Source: Lachnospiraceae bacterium (GTDB taxonomy: Bacteria > Bacillota > Clostridia > Lachnospirales > Lachnospiraceae). Taken from it: a stretch of 64,000 nt of DNA. A program made the position numbers and the translations under genes. The notes beneath the pieces are model-generated. The model saw nothing but the letters and a program-made list of their open reading frames with translations, searched no databases and was not told the DNA's origin. This document shows, in pieces, positions 53,153-61,217 of the stretch. Location of the stretch: positions 43,818-107,817 of the forward strand of contig JABZIZ010000008.1 in NCBI GenBank assembly GCA_015258065.1, written 5' to 3'. How positions within the stretch are numbered: position 1 is the first letter of the stretch; each line of letters opens with the position of its first letter.

Positions 53153-54433
53153 ATGCTGACGTTTCAAGTGGAAGCGGGGGAAGAGGCAAGCGATCAGGGG
53201 AAGTTCAACGAGAAGGCATTCGAGGCCTTACAGGAGCATCATCTGTCCTGTTTGCGGGAAATGCAGGACCTTTCCCTCGAATATCCGGAAAGTGCGGACT
53301 GGCTGAAGGTAGATACCTGTGCAGGAGAAGATATCCTTGCGCAGATCAAGGAAAAGGCGAAAGAAATTCGTGAGCAGGCGGATGTCTTCGTTCTGATAGG
53401 CGTCGGCGGTTCCAACAATGCGGCGCGTGCGGTCATTGAGGGGATCGCACCAAAGCGGAGGGGGGAAGATCCCGAAGTGATCTATGCCGGGAATACGCTG
53501 CACCCCGGGCAGGTGCGATCTGTCCTGGAGAAGATCAAAGGAAGGCGGGTGTATATCGAGTGCATTGCCAAGAATTTCGAGACGCTGGAACCGGGAGCCA
53601 CCTTCCGCGTGCTTCGGCAGGAGATGGTCAGACGGTATGGAGCACAGGCACATCGCCATATCTTGGCCTGCGGAACAGGGGGAAGTCTGTTTGCAGATTT
53701 GTGCCGACAGGAAGGCTATGATTTTTTCTCTTTTCCGAAGGGAGTAGGAGGTAGATATACCGCCCTGACCACGGTGGGACTTTTGCCGATGGCGGTCGCG
53801 GGGATTGATATTGATGCGCTCGTTTGCGGCGCAAGAAGGATGCAACGGCATCTTTTTGCGGAGAATGGAAAAGAAAATGCGGCGTATCGCTATGCCTGCT
53901 TTCGGAATCTTTGTTACAAGGAAGGCTACCGGATCGAGATGCTATCCTCCTTTGGGCCGGGACTGCGCTTCTTTTACAAATGGTGGACGCAGTTGTTTGC
54001 GGAGAGTGAGGGAAAAGAAGACAAGGGAATCTTCCCGGTGACGGGAGAATTTTCAGAAGAGCTGCATTCCGTCGGACAGTTTTTGCAGGAAGGAACGCCG
54101 ATTCTGTTTGAGACCTTTCTGGAGATGGAAGAGGCAGAGGGGGGCGTGGAAATTTTGCCGGATGCCCTGGGAGACCAGTTTGCCTATCTGGACGGAAAGG
54201 ATTTTGGGGAGATCAACCGGGCAGCATTTGCGGCGACGTTGAGGGCGCATGCGAAGAGGATGCCGGTGTCCGTACTGAAGCTGCCGAAACTGGATGCGGA
54301 AGGCTTCGGGGAACTGTTTTACTTCTTCGCCTTTTCCTGCGTGCTGTCTTGCAAAATGATGGGCGTGAATCCGTTTGACCAGCCGGGAGTGGAAGCCTAT
54401 AAAGAGCGGATGTTTGCAGCGCTGGGCAAATGA
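53153..54433 (+). CDS. pgi: Glucose-6-phosphate isomerase homologue with altered phosphate loop
   Basis: This protein of ~426 residues aligns over its full length with Bacillus Pgi. Catalytic and sugar-binding features are kept: GGS at 85-87, VGGRY at 198-202, ESEGK at 284-288, His305 in ELHSVGQ, and the C-terminal lysine in NPFDQPGVEAYK. The phosphate loop, normally SKSGTTTE or SKTFTTQE, reads AKNFETLE at 139-146, losing two hydroxyl contacts and gaining an acidic residue. GGAG six bases before 53153 supports that start; an ATG at 53141 adds four residues. It is the first gene of the operon. Confidence 0.85.
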   Translation: MLTFQVEAGEEASDQGKFNEKAFEALQEHHLSCLREMQDLSLEYPESADWLKVDTCAGEDILAQIKEKAKEIREQADVFVLIGVGGSNNAARAVIEGIAPKRRGEDPEVIYAGNTLHPGQVRSVLEKIKGRRVYIECIAKNFETLEPGATFRVLRQEMVRRYGAQAHRHILACGTGGSLFADLCRQEGYDFFSFPKGVGGRYTALTTVGLLPMAVAGIDIDALVCGARRMQRHLFAENGKENAAYRYACFRNLCYKEGYRIEMLSSFGPGLRFFYKWWTQLFAESEGKEDKGIFPVTGEFSEELHSVGQFLQEGTPILFETFLEMEEAEGGVEILPDALGDQFAYLDGKDFGEINRAAFAATLRAHAKRMPVSVLKLPKLDAEGFGELFYFFAFSCVLSCKMMGVNPFDQPGVEAYKERMFAALGK

Positions 54434-54538
54434 AGCTGGCGCCAGCGGGCAGTGGCTGGGGAATGACGCCCGTGGCGAAGGAATTTGAGAAGACAAGAAG
54501 CAGGGGTGAAAACCGGAACAACAGACAAGGAGAAGAGG

Positions 54539-55699
54539 ATGGAAGATCTGCTGATCGTACACGGCGGGGGACCGACGGCGGTCATCAACGGTTCCCTTTA
54601 CGGGGCAGTGACGGAAGCGAAGAAATTTTTAAAAAAAGGGCGGATTCTGGCGGCCAGAAACGGAACGGGAGGGCTGTTAAAAGAAGACCTGATCGATCTG
54701 ACTGCGGTGCCGGAGGCGGAGCTTCGCAAGCTTCTTCAGACGCCCGGCAGCGCCATCGGCTCTTCCCGCGACCAGCTGGAAGAGGCGGAATACAGGCGGA
54801 TCGCAGAGATCCTGAAAAAGCACAGGATCCGTTTTCTCCTGATGAATGGCGGAAACGGGACGATGGATACCTGCGGAAAGATTGACCGGGTATGCAAAGA
54901 ACAGGGATATGAGATTTCCGTCATGGGCATTCCAAAGACGATGGACAACGATATTGCAGTTACGGATCACAGTCCGGGCTATCCCAGTGCGGCAAGATTT
55001 CTGGCGCAGAGCGTACGTGAGGTCTGTGCAGACGTGAAGGGCTTGCCGATTCACGTATCCGTGGTGGAAGCCTCCGGCAGGAATGCCGGATGGATTACGG
55101 CAGCAGCTTCTCTGGCAGGAGACGGAGGCGGTCCCGGGCCGGACCTCATTTATCTGCCGGAGAGACCCTTTGAGGAGGAAGCGTATCTACGGGATGTGGA
55201 GCGTCTTTTGCAAAAGAAAAAAGGAATTGTCGTCGTCGCCAGTGAAGGATTGAAGGACAGGTCGGGAAGGCCGATCGTGGAACCGATTTTCACCGCCAGC
55301 AGAGCGACTTATTTTGGAGATGTGGGTGCGCATTTGGCTAACCTTGTGATCAAAAGGCTGGGATACAAGGCTAGAAGTGAGAAGCCTGGACTGATCGGCA
55401 GAGCTTCCATCCTGCTGCAAAGTTCCATTGACAGGGAGGAAGCGGTCGAAGCCGGGAGAAGGGCGGTGCAGGCGGTGCTCGCGGGAGAAACCGGAAAGAT
55501 GGTGGCGTTTCGGAGGCGATCTGACTCACCCTACCGGTCGGAACCGTTCCTGGTCGAGATTTCGCAGGTAATGATGACGGAGCGGGTCGTACCGGATGCC
55601 TATATCAACGCAGAGGGAAACGGCGTCACAGAGGCGTTTAAAGATTGGTGCAGACCATTGCTGGGAGAGGAACTTCCGGAGATGATTTCGTTTAACTAG
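54539..55699 (+). CDS. pfkA: Phosphofructokinase, group III
   Basis: This 386-residue kinase begins with GGGPTAVIN and keeps GGNGT at 104-108, PKTMDND at 132-138 and SGRNAGWITAA. In E. coli numbering it has Gly104 and Lys124. That combination is known from ATP-dependent group III enzymes; pyrophosphate enzymes have Asp104. ATP use is thus more likely. The sugar-binding K-x-R is present (KARSEKPG), but the QR pair of the pfk at the window start is GR here. AAGGAG lies before the ATG at 54539. Confidence 0.85.
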   Translation: MEDLLIVHGGGPTAVINGSLYGAVTEAKKFLKKGRILAARNGTGGLLKEDLIDLTAVPEAELRKLLQTPGSAIGSSRDQLEEAEYRRIAEILKKHRIRFLLMNGGNGTMDTCGKIDRVCKEQGYEISVMGIPKTMDNDIAVTDHSPGYPSAARFLAQSVREVCADVKGLPIHVSVVEASGRNAGWITAAASLAGDGGGPGPDLIYLPERPFEEEAYLRDVERLLQKKKGIVVVASEGLKDRSGRPIVEPIFTASRATYFGDVGAHLANLVIKRLGYKARSEKPGLIGRASILLQSSIDREEAVEAGRRAVQAVLAGETGKMVAFRRRSDSPYRSEPFLVEISQVMMTERVVPDAYINAEGNGVTEAFKDWCRPLLGEELPEMISFN

Positions 55700-55711
55700 A
55701 AAGGAGAGAAG

Positions 55712-56866
55712 ATGTTAGTACCGATGAGATGTATTTTGGAGGCGGCAGACCGAAACGGATACGGTCAGGCGGCTTTTAACATGAACAGTTACAACCAGAT
55801 TGCGGCGGCAGTGCAGATCCATGAACTGCTTGACAGCGCCTGCATCTTGCAGGGGGCGGAAGCCTCCAACGCCTTCATGGGGGGAGAGAAGGATTTCATG
55901 CACGGCTCCCTGGAGAGCAAAAAGAAGGGCGCAAAGAATCTCGGCGAGATTGTGCGAAAATTCGGAGAGGAGAGTCAGATTCCGATTGCCCTGCACCTGG
56001 ATCACGGCAAATCGCTGGAGAGCGTCAAGGCCTGTATTGAGGGCGGCTACACTTCCGTCATGATCGACGGCAGTTCTCTTCCCTATGAGGAAAATGTGGA
56101 ACTGACCAGAGAAGTGGTCAAATATGCGCATCCGCTTGGCGTGACGGTAGAGGGAGAATTGGGTGTTCTGGCAGGCGTCGAGGATCATGTGTTTGCGGAG
56201 ACATCTACCTACACCAACCCGATGCAGGCGATTGATTTTTTCAAAAAAACGGGAGTGGACGCCCTTGCCATCAGCTATGGCACGATGCACGGTGCCAACA
56301 AGGGAAAGAACGCAAAAATCCGGCGTGAAATCGCCATCGCTACCAAAGAGTGCATGCGTCACGAACAGATCGACGGCTTTCTGGTCAGCCACGGTTCCTC
56401 CACGGTGCCGCAGGAATTTGTTTCCAGAATCAATGCGCTGGGCGGGAAGATGGAAAATGCCTACGGCATCGACGTTTCCCAGCTGGTCGATGTCAGCCGC
56501 TGCGGCATCAATAAGATCAACGTGGACACGGATCTTCGGATGGCGGCGACCGGAAACGTGCTGCAACTCTTTCAGGATCATCCGGAATTGCAAAAAAGTG
56601 AAACAGTGGGAGAGGTGTACCGGGATCTGATTGGGAATCCGTCCAATATCGATCCCAGAAATTACGTGGGCAGCATTTCGGATGCCATTCTGTATGGAAA
56701 AATAGAAGATGAAGACGTCAGGCAGGTGGACGATTGCCTGTACCGCGGTACGATTTCCGCCATTGCGCCGCTCATCGTGCAGTTTGGCAGCTACCGAAAA
56801 GCTTCCGAGGTCAAGGTTTGTACGCTAGAAGAAATGGCGGAGAGATACCGGAAGGCAGGGATTTAA
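55712..56866 (+). CDS. fba: Class II fructose-bisphosphate aldolase
   Basis: This 384-residue zinc aldolase splits a ketose 1,6-bisphosphate, or a related ketose 1-phosphate, to dihydroxyacetone phosphate and an aldehyde. HLDHGKSLE carries a catalytic Asp and zinc His, further zinc sites lie in VEGELG and SHGSSTVPQE, and INKINVDTDLR binds the DHAP end. The closest pattern is the class IIB (CbbA-like) group. AAAGGAGAG precedes the ATG, 12 bases after pfk. Confidence 0.9.
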   Translation: MLVPMRCILEAADRNGYGQAAFNMNSYNQIAAAVQIHELLDSACILQGAEASNAFMGGEKDFMHGSLESKKKGAKNLGEIVRKFGEESQIPIALHLDHGKSLESVKACIEGGYTSVMIDGSSLPYEENVELTREVVKYAHPLGVTVEGELGVLAGVEDHVFAETSTYTNPMQAIDFFKKTGVDALAISYGTMHGANKGKNAKIRREIAIATKECMRHEQIDGFLVSHGSSTVPQEFVSRINALGGKMENAYGIDVSQLVDVSRCGINKINVDTDLRMAATGNVLQLFQDHPELQKSETVGEVYRDLIGNPSNIDPRNYVGSISDAILYGKIEDEDVRQVDDCLYRGTISAIAPLIVQFGSYRKASEVKVCTLEEMAERYRKAGI

Positions 56867-57005
56867 GGAAAATTGAATTTCGGGAGCCGGAATGAGACAT
56901 ACCGGAAGGAGATATACCGGAAGACAGAAATCTCGAGAATCCAGATTTCGGGAACGGAGAGGCAAGTAGCGGAATTTTAAGGTTCCGGAGAGGCAGGAGC
57001 AGAGG

Positions 57006-57869
57006 ATGAAACAGATTTTTTTAAACTTGAAACGATTCGATGTACCCGTGGAAGAGGGCGGAATCAACCGGCTGGCAGAGCCCGGTGACTGGGGAAGCGC
57101 CGTTGTTTCCGGGATACAGGATGGGATTTCGAGGTATCAAGAGGAGGCGGGATTTGCAGCTTTTTTTCCGGAAGCGTATCTGTTAGACGCCGTACGGGCA
57201 AGAAAAGAGGACAGCAATTTGCAGATCGGATGCCAGGGAGTCTACCGCGAAGACGTGGAGAAGGGCGGCAACTTCGGCGCTTTTACCACCCTCTTTCCGG
57301 CAGCCTCCGCAAAAGCGTTGGGGGCGGAATATACCATCATCGGCCACTGCGAGGAGAGGAAGGACAAGATGGCTTTTTTATCCGGCGCGGGATTGACGGG
57401 AGAAGAAGCAAAAAATGCAGTCGGTTTGGCGTTACATCAGGAGATTCTCTGTGCGCTTCACCGCGGACTCAAGGTTCTTTACTGCATCGGGGAAAAGAGC
57501 GAGGAGCAGGACAGGTGGGATGAGGTGCTGGGGGCGCAGCTGGAGATAGGTCTTGCAGGAATCGGCGAAGAAGAGAAGAAAAGGGTCGTCCTTGCCTATG
57601 AGCCGGTCTGGTCGATCGGACCCGGAAAAACGCCGGCGGATGCCTCCTATATTACCAAGGTGGCCCGCTTTGTGAAAGGAAAAACGGACGGACTTCCCTT
57701 GGTTTACGGAGGAGGGTTAAAAAAAGAAAATGCGCAAATGCTGGCATCGATTCCGGAGATCGACGGCGGTCTGATTGCCCTGACCAGGTTTAGCGGAGAG
57801 ATCGGCTTTTATCCGGAGGAGTATCTGGAAATCGTGCACCTGTATTTGAGCGGCTGCGCACATTCGTGA
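57006..57869 (+). CDS. tpiA: Triose-phosphate isomerase homologue lacking standard phosphate loops
   Basis: This 287-residue TIM barrel keeps the catalytic set: Asn7 and Lys9 (NLK), His114 in IIGHCEERK and Glu199 in AYEPVWSIGPGKT. The loops that hold the phosphate are changed. Loop 7 is YGGG (234-237) where YGGS is normal, and loop 8 is DGGLIALTRF (253-262) where VGGASL is normal. It is also about 35 residues longer than usual. It may isomerise a different aldose/ketose, as LerI- and DerI-type homologues do. Confidence 0.75.
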   Translation: MKQIFLNLKRFDVPVEEGGINRLAEPGDWGSAVVSGIQDGISRYQEEAGFAAFFPEAYLLDAVRARKEDSNLQIGCQGVYREDVEKGGNFGAFTTLFPAASAKALGAEYTIIGHCEERKDKMAFLSGAGLTGEEAKNAVGLALHQEILCALHRGLKVLYCIGEKSEEQDRWDEVLGAQLEIGLAGIGEEEKKRVVLAYEPVWSIGPGKTPADASYITKVARFVKGKTDGLPLVYGGGLKKENAQMLASIPEIDGGLIALTRFSGEIGFYPEEYLEIVHLYLSGCAHS

Positions 57870-57888
57870 AAAGAAGGACGGAGGAGAA

Positions 57889-59457
57889 ATGAAACAACTT
57901 GCATTTGAATACGGCGCCGGTGTGATGGAGGCGATGCTGCCCGACAGTACGGATGTTTTCATCCCCGGAGAGACGGTGAAGGACCCGGAGAGCATTCCGG
58001 AAGAGAAGCTGGAAGAAGCATATAAGGAGAGCCTGTCCCATCCGATCGGGATGGAGACGCTGACGGAGCTGGTAAAAAAGAACCGGAAGCCTGCAAAGGA
58101 GCAAACCGTGGTCTTTATTATTCCGGACAGGGTCAAGGGGGGAGAGCAAAAGACCAGCCACCGGAAGCTTTCCGTGAAATATATGCTGGAGGAATTGGTT
58201 GCGGCGGGGATTCAGAAGAGGAACGTGCTCTTTATCATCAGCAACGGACTCCATCCCAGGAGCACGGAGAAGGAGGCGCTTGCCATCTTCGGACAGGAGC
58301 TCTTTCAGGAATTCTGGCCTACGGGACAGATCATCAGCCATGATTCCGAGGATCCGGAGCACATGGTAGATCTCGGAACCACAAGGAGGGGTGATCCCGT
58401 CTTCCTCAACCGGTATGTGTTTGACTGCGACATTCCGATTCTGGTGGGGCACGTGCAGGGAAACCCTTACGGCGGCTACTCCGGAGGGTACAAGCATTCG
58501 GCGACCGGCATCACCAACTGGCGCTCCATCGCCAGCCATCATGTGCCTTCGGTCATGCATCGGGAAGATTTCACACCGGTCAACGGCGGCTCGCTCATGC
58601 GCGATAAATTCGATGAAATCAGTATGCACATGGAATACAGGATGGGACATCCCTTCTTTTGCTGTGATGCGGTGTTAGACACCTTCTCCAGACAGATCGC
58701 GATTTTTTCCGGTTATGCCAAAGAAATGATGCCGATCAGCTGGGAGGTGGCGGACAAGAGAACCTACGTCCACTGGGCAAAAAAGAAGTACGACGTGCTG
58801 GTATTCGGTATGCCGCAGAAGTTCCATTACGGAGACGGGATGGGTACCAATCCCATCATGATGATGCAGGCGCTCTCTGCGCAGGTGCTTCGATTCAAGA
58901 GGGTCATGAGCGACAGGTGTGTGATTCTTTGCTCTTCTCTCTGCAACGGCTATTTTAATGATGCCAGATGGCCTTATCTGCGGGCGCTGTATGAAGATTT
59001 TCAGCATGATTCGATGAATATTCTGCCGGATATGAACCGTCTGGGAGAGTATTACGGAACGAATGCGGAATACATCCGGAAATACCGTTTTGCCAACGCC
59101 TTCCATCCCTTCCACGGCTTTTCCATGATGGCCTGCGGGCACATTGCGGAGATGAATACCAGCGCCATCTACATCGTCGGCGCACAGGATCCCGGCTATG
59201 CAAGAGGGATGGGGCTGAAGGTAAGAGAAAGCTTTGAAGAAGCACTGGAAGACGCAAAGAAAAAATTCGTGGGAGAAAACCCGAACATCCTTGCTCTCCC
59301 GCTGACCTTTAAGAGAGCTGCCGTTCACCTGTGCATGGAAGACAAAAATCTGGACGGTATGGATGAATACGGTTTCAGGCCGGGAGACCCGCACTATGCG
59401 CATCATGACGCGGCGCAGATCAAGGCGGAGCAGGAGGTGAGAGAGCTGCGGGATTAA
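57889..59457 (+). CDS. LarA-superfamily protein, probably not a lactate racemase
   Basis: This 522-residue protein is about 100 residues longer than lactate racemase LarA. In the GGYSGG-x-K region, Lys202 matches LarA Lys184, which binds the nickel-pincer cofactor, and His218 matches the nickel ligand His200 at the same 16-residue spacing. The two catalytic histidines are replaced: His108 of DHTR by Arg81 in PDRVK, and His174 by Asn192. So it probably binds the cofactor but acts on another hydroxyacid or by another mechanism. No larBCE cofactor genes are in the window. It is likely the last gene of the operon. Confidence 0.75.
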   Translation: MKQLAFEYGAGVMEAMLPDSTDVFIPGETVKDPESIPEEKLEEAYKESLSHPIGMETLTELVKKNRKPAKEQTVVFIIPDRVKGGEQKTSHRKLSVKYMLEELVAAGIQKRNVLFIISNGLHPRSTEKEALAIFGQELFQEFWPTGQIISHDSEDPEHMVDLGTTRRGDPVFLNRYVFDCDIPILVGHVQGNPYGGYSGGYKHSATGITNWRSIASHHVPSVMHREDFTPVNGGSLMRDKFDEISMHMEYRMGHPFFCCDAVLDTFSRQIAIFSGYAKEMMPISWEVADKRTYVHWAKKKYDVLVFGMPQKFHYGDGMGTNPIMMMQALSAQVLRFKRVMSDRCVILCSSLCNGYFNDARWPYLRALYEDFQHDSMNILPDMNRLGEYYGTNAEYIRKYRFANAFHPFHGFSMMACGHIAEMNTSAIYIVGAQDPGYARGMGLKVRESFEEALEDAKKKFVGENPNILALPLTFKRAAVHLCMEDKNLDGMDEYGFRPGDPHYAHHDAAQIKAEQEVRELRD

Positions 59458-59469
59458 GAAGCAAAAAAG

Positions 59470-59536
59470 GTATGAAAAAACTTCATACTTTCCTTCACGG
59501 AAATCCGTTCCTATACTGGAAGCAGGAACGGATTCC
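59470..59536 (+). promoter_or_regulatory. Two inverted repeats upstream of the ABC transporter genes
   Basis: GTATGAA/TTCATAC with a five-base spacer (59470-59488) is followed by GGAAATCCGTTCC/GGAACGGATTCC (59499-59511 and 59525-59536, one bulged A). Neither is followed by a T tract. They may be operators or leader hairpins of the transporter operon. Confidence 0.55.
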
Positions 59537-59596
59537 TGTATGAAACAATCGGGCCAGGGAAGGAATGACAAGCTCTTTTTCAGGGGGAGGAATGGA

Positions 59597-60376
59597 ATGA
59601 AAAAGAAATCCAAAGGCAAATGGGGGGTCATCCCGAAGTGGGTGTGGCTTCTGATCTCGCTTGCTGTTGCCGTAGCGCTATGGCTGATTGCGTCCTATCG
59701 CTGGCCAATCATTTTTGCAAACCCGGAGCAGGTCCTTGCCGTGTTTGTGGAGAAGGGGATCCACAGCACCATCTTATGGGAGCACGTCTGGGCATCTCTC
59801 TCCCGTGTTCTCACCGGTTTTGGCATCGCTTTTTTCCTCGCCATTCCGATCGCGTTCCTGATGGCCTGGTATGAGCCTTTTGAGAAAATCGTGGAACCTT
59901 GGATTCAGTTTGTGAGAAACATACCGCCTCTTGCATACGTCTTCCTGATTACGGCGGCACTCGGGGTCGGCAATCTGGGTAAGGTCATCGTCATCGTTAT
60001 TGCCTCCTTCCTGGTGCAGGTGGTAACAGTCTATCAGGGGGTAAAGAGTGTGGATGTCACCCTGATCAAGGCGGCAAGAGTCCTTGGGGCGAAACAGAGC
60101 GATATTTTCTTCAAGGTGACCATACCGGCAGCGACTCCTTATATCCTGGTGGCGGCAAGACTCGGACTCTCCACCTCTCTCACCACGCTGATGGCTTCGG
60201 AAATCGTGGGAGGAGACAGAGGATTGGGCATGATGATCCAGAAGGCAAGTGGATACTATCAGATGGACATCGTTCTGCTTGGCATCATCGTACTGGGTAT
60301 CATCGGAATCGGATTTGAGAAGATCGTCAGAGAGCTGGAGAGGAGGTTTACGGGATGGCAGGAGACAATTCAGTAA
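59597..60376 (+). CDS. ABC transporter permease, NitT/TauT family
   Basis: This 259-residue inner-membrane permease has about six helices and the EAA-type loop AARVLGAKQSDIFFKVTIPAATPYI. It belongs to the SsuC/TauC/NrtB/ThiX group. GGGGGAGG lies before the ATG at 59597; an earlier ATG lacks a site. The gene overlaps the ATPase gene by 22 bases. Confidence 0.9.
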   Translation: MKKKSKGKWGVIPKWVWLLISLAVAVALWLIASYRWPIIFANPEQVLAVFVEKGIHSTILWEHVWASLSRVLTGFGIAFFLAIPIAFLMAWYEPFEKIVEPWIQFVRNIPPLAYVFLITAALGVGNLGKVIVIVIASFLVQVVTVYQGVKSVDVTLIKAARVLGAKQSDIFFKVTIPAATPYILVAARLGLSTSLTTLMASEIVGGDRGLGMMIQKASGYYQMDIVLLGIIVLGIIGIGFEKIVRELERRFTGWQETIQ

Positions 60377-61143
60377 AAGTTGAAATCAAAGATGTAATCA
60401 AGAGGTTTCAGACCAGAAACGGCGTTGTCACAGCGCTGAACGGCGTGAACCTTTCGATCAAAGATAAAGAATTCGTTTGCGTGGTAGGGCCTTCGGGCTG
60501 TGGCAAATCGACCCTCCTCAATATGATCGGGGGACTGGACAAGCCTTCCAGCGGACAGATTTTGGTAGACGGACAGGAAGTGGACGGCCCCAGCCCTCGC
60601 AGGGGCATCGTTTTCCAGCAGTATGCGCTTTTCCCCTGGCTGACGGTGGAAAAGAACGTCCAGTTCGGCTTGAAGTTACAAGGCGCTTCCAAGGAAAAAA
60701 TGGAAGAGATCACGGCGAAGTACCTGAAGGTGGTGGGACTCGAAAACTTTGCGAAATCCTACCCGAAGGAACTGTCCGGCGGAATGAAGCAGAGGGTCGC
60801 GATCGCCAGAGCCTATGCGGTGAATCCCGAAGTTCTGTTAATGGACGAGCCGTTTGGCGCACTGGATGCGCAGACAAGGGTACAGCTGCAAACCGAGCTC
60901 CTAAATACCTGGGAACAGGAGCAAAAGACCTGCTTCTTTATTACACATGATGTGGAAGAAGCGATCATTCTGGCACAGAGGGTCATCATCATGTCCGCCA
61001 GACCCGGCAGGGTCAAAGATATCGTGGAGATTGACATCCCCTATCCCAGAGACCAGGCAACCAAGATGAGTCCGCGTTTTTTGGAGTTAAAAAATGATAT
61101 CTGGGGTCAGGTATACGAAGAATATCTGGAAGTGCGCAAATAA
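60355..61143 (+). CDS. ABC transporter ATP-binding protein, NitT/TauT family
   Basis: This 262-residue ATPase has Walker A GPSGCGKSTLLN, the Q loop FQQYALFPW, the signature LSGGMKQRVAIARA and Walker B VLLMDEPFGALD. The pattern is that of SsuB/TauB proteins. AGGAGG lies before its ATG within the permease gene. Confidence 0.93.
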   Translation: MAGDNSVKVEIKDVIKRFQTRNGVVTALNGVNLSIKDKEFVCVVGPSGCGKSTLLNMIGGLDKPSSGQILVDGQEVDGPSPRRGIVFQQYALFPWLTVEKNVQFGLKLQGASKEKMEEITAKYLKVVGLENFAKSYPKELSGGMKQRVAIARAYAVNPEVLLMDEPFGALDAQTRVQLQTELLNTWEQEQKTCFFITHDVEEAIILAQRVIIMSARPGRVKDIVEIDIPYPRDQATKMSPRFLELKNDIWGQVYEEYLEVRK

Positions 61144-61217
61144 AAAGATTCCCTTTCGAGCGAGTCGCTTGGAAAGTGAAACGATATAGACCATACAAAG
61201 TTTTTAGGGAGGTAGGA

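Noticed and set aside
59458..59596. TPP riboswitch before the NitT/TauT transporter
   Set aside because: The conserved CTGAGA and downstream TPP motifs are absent; only inverted repeats are seen.
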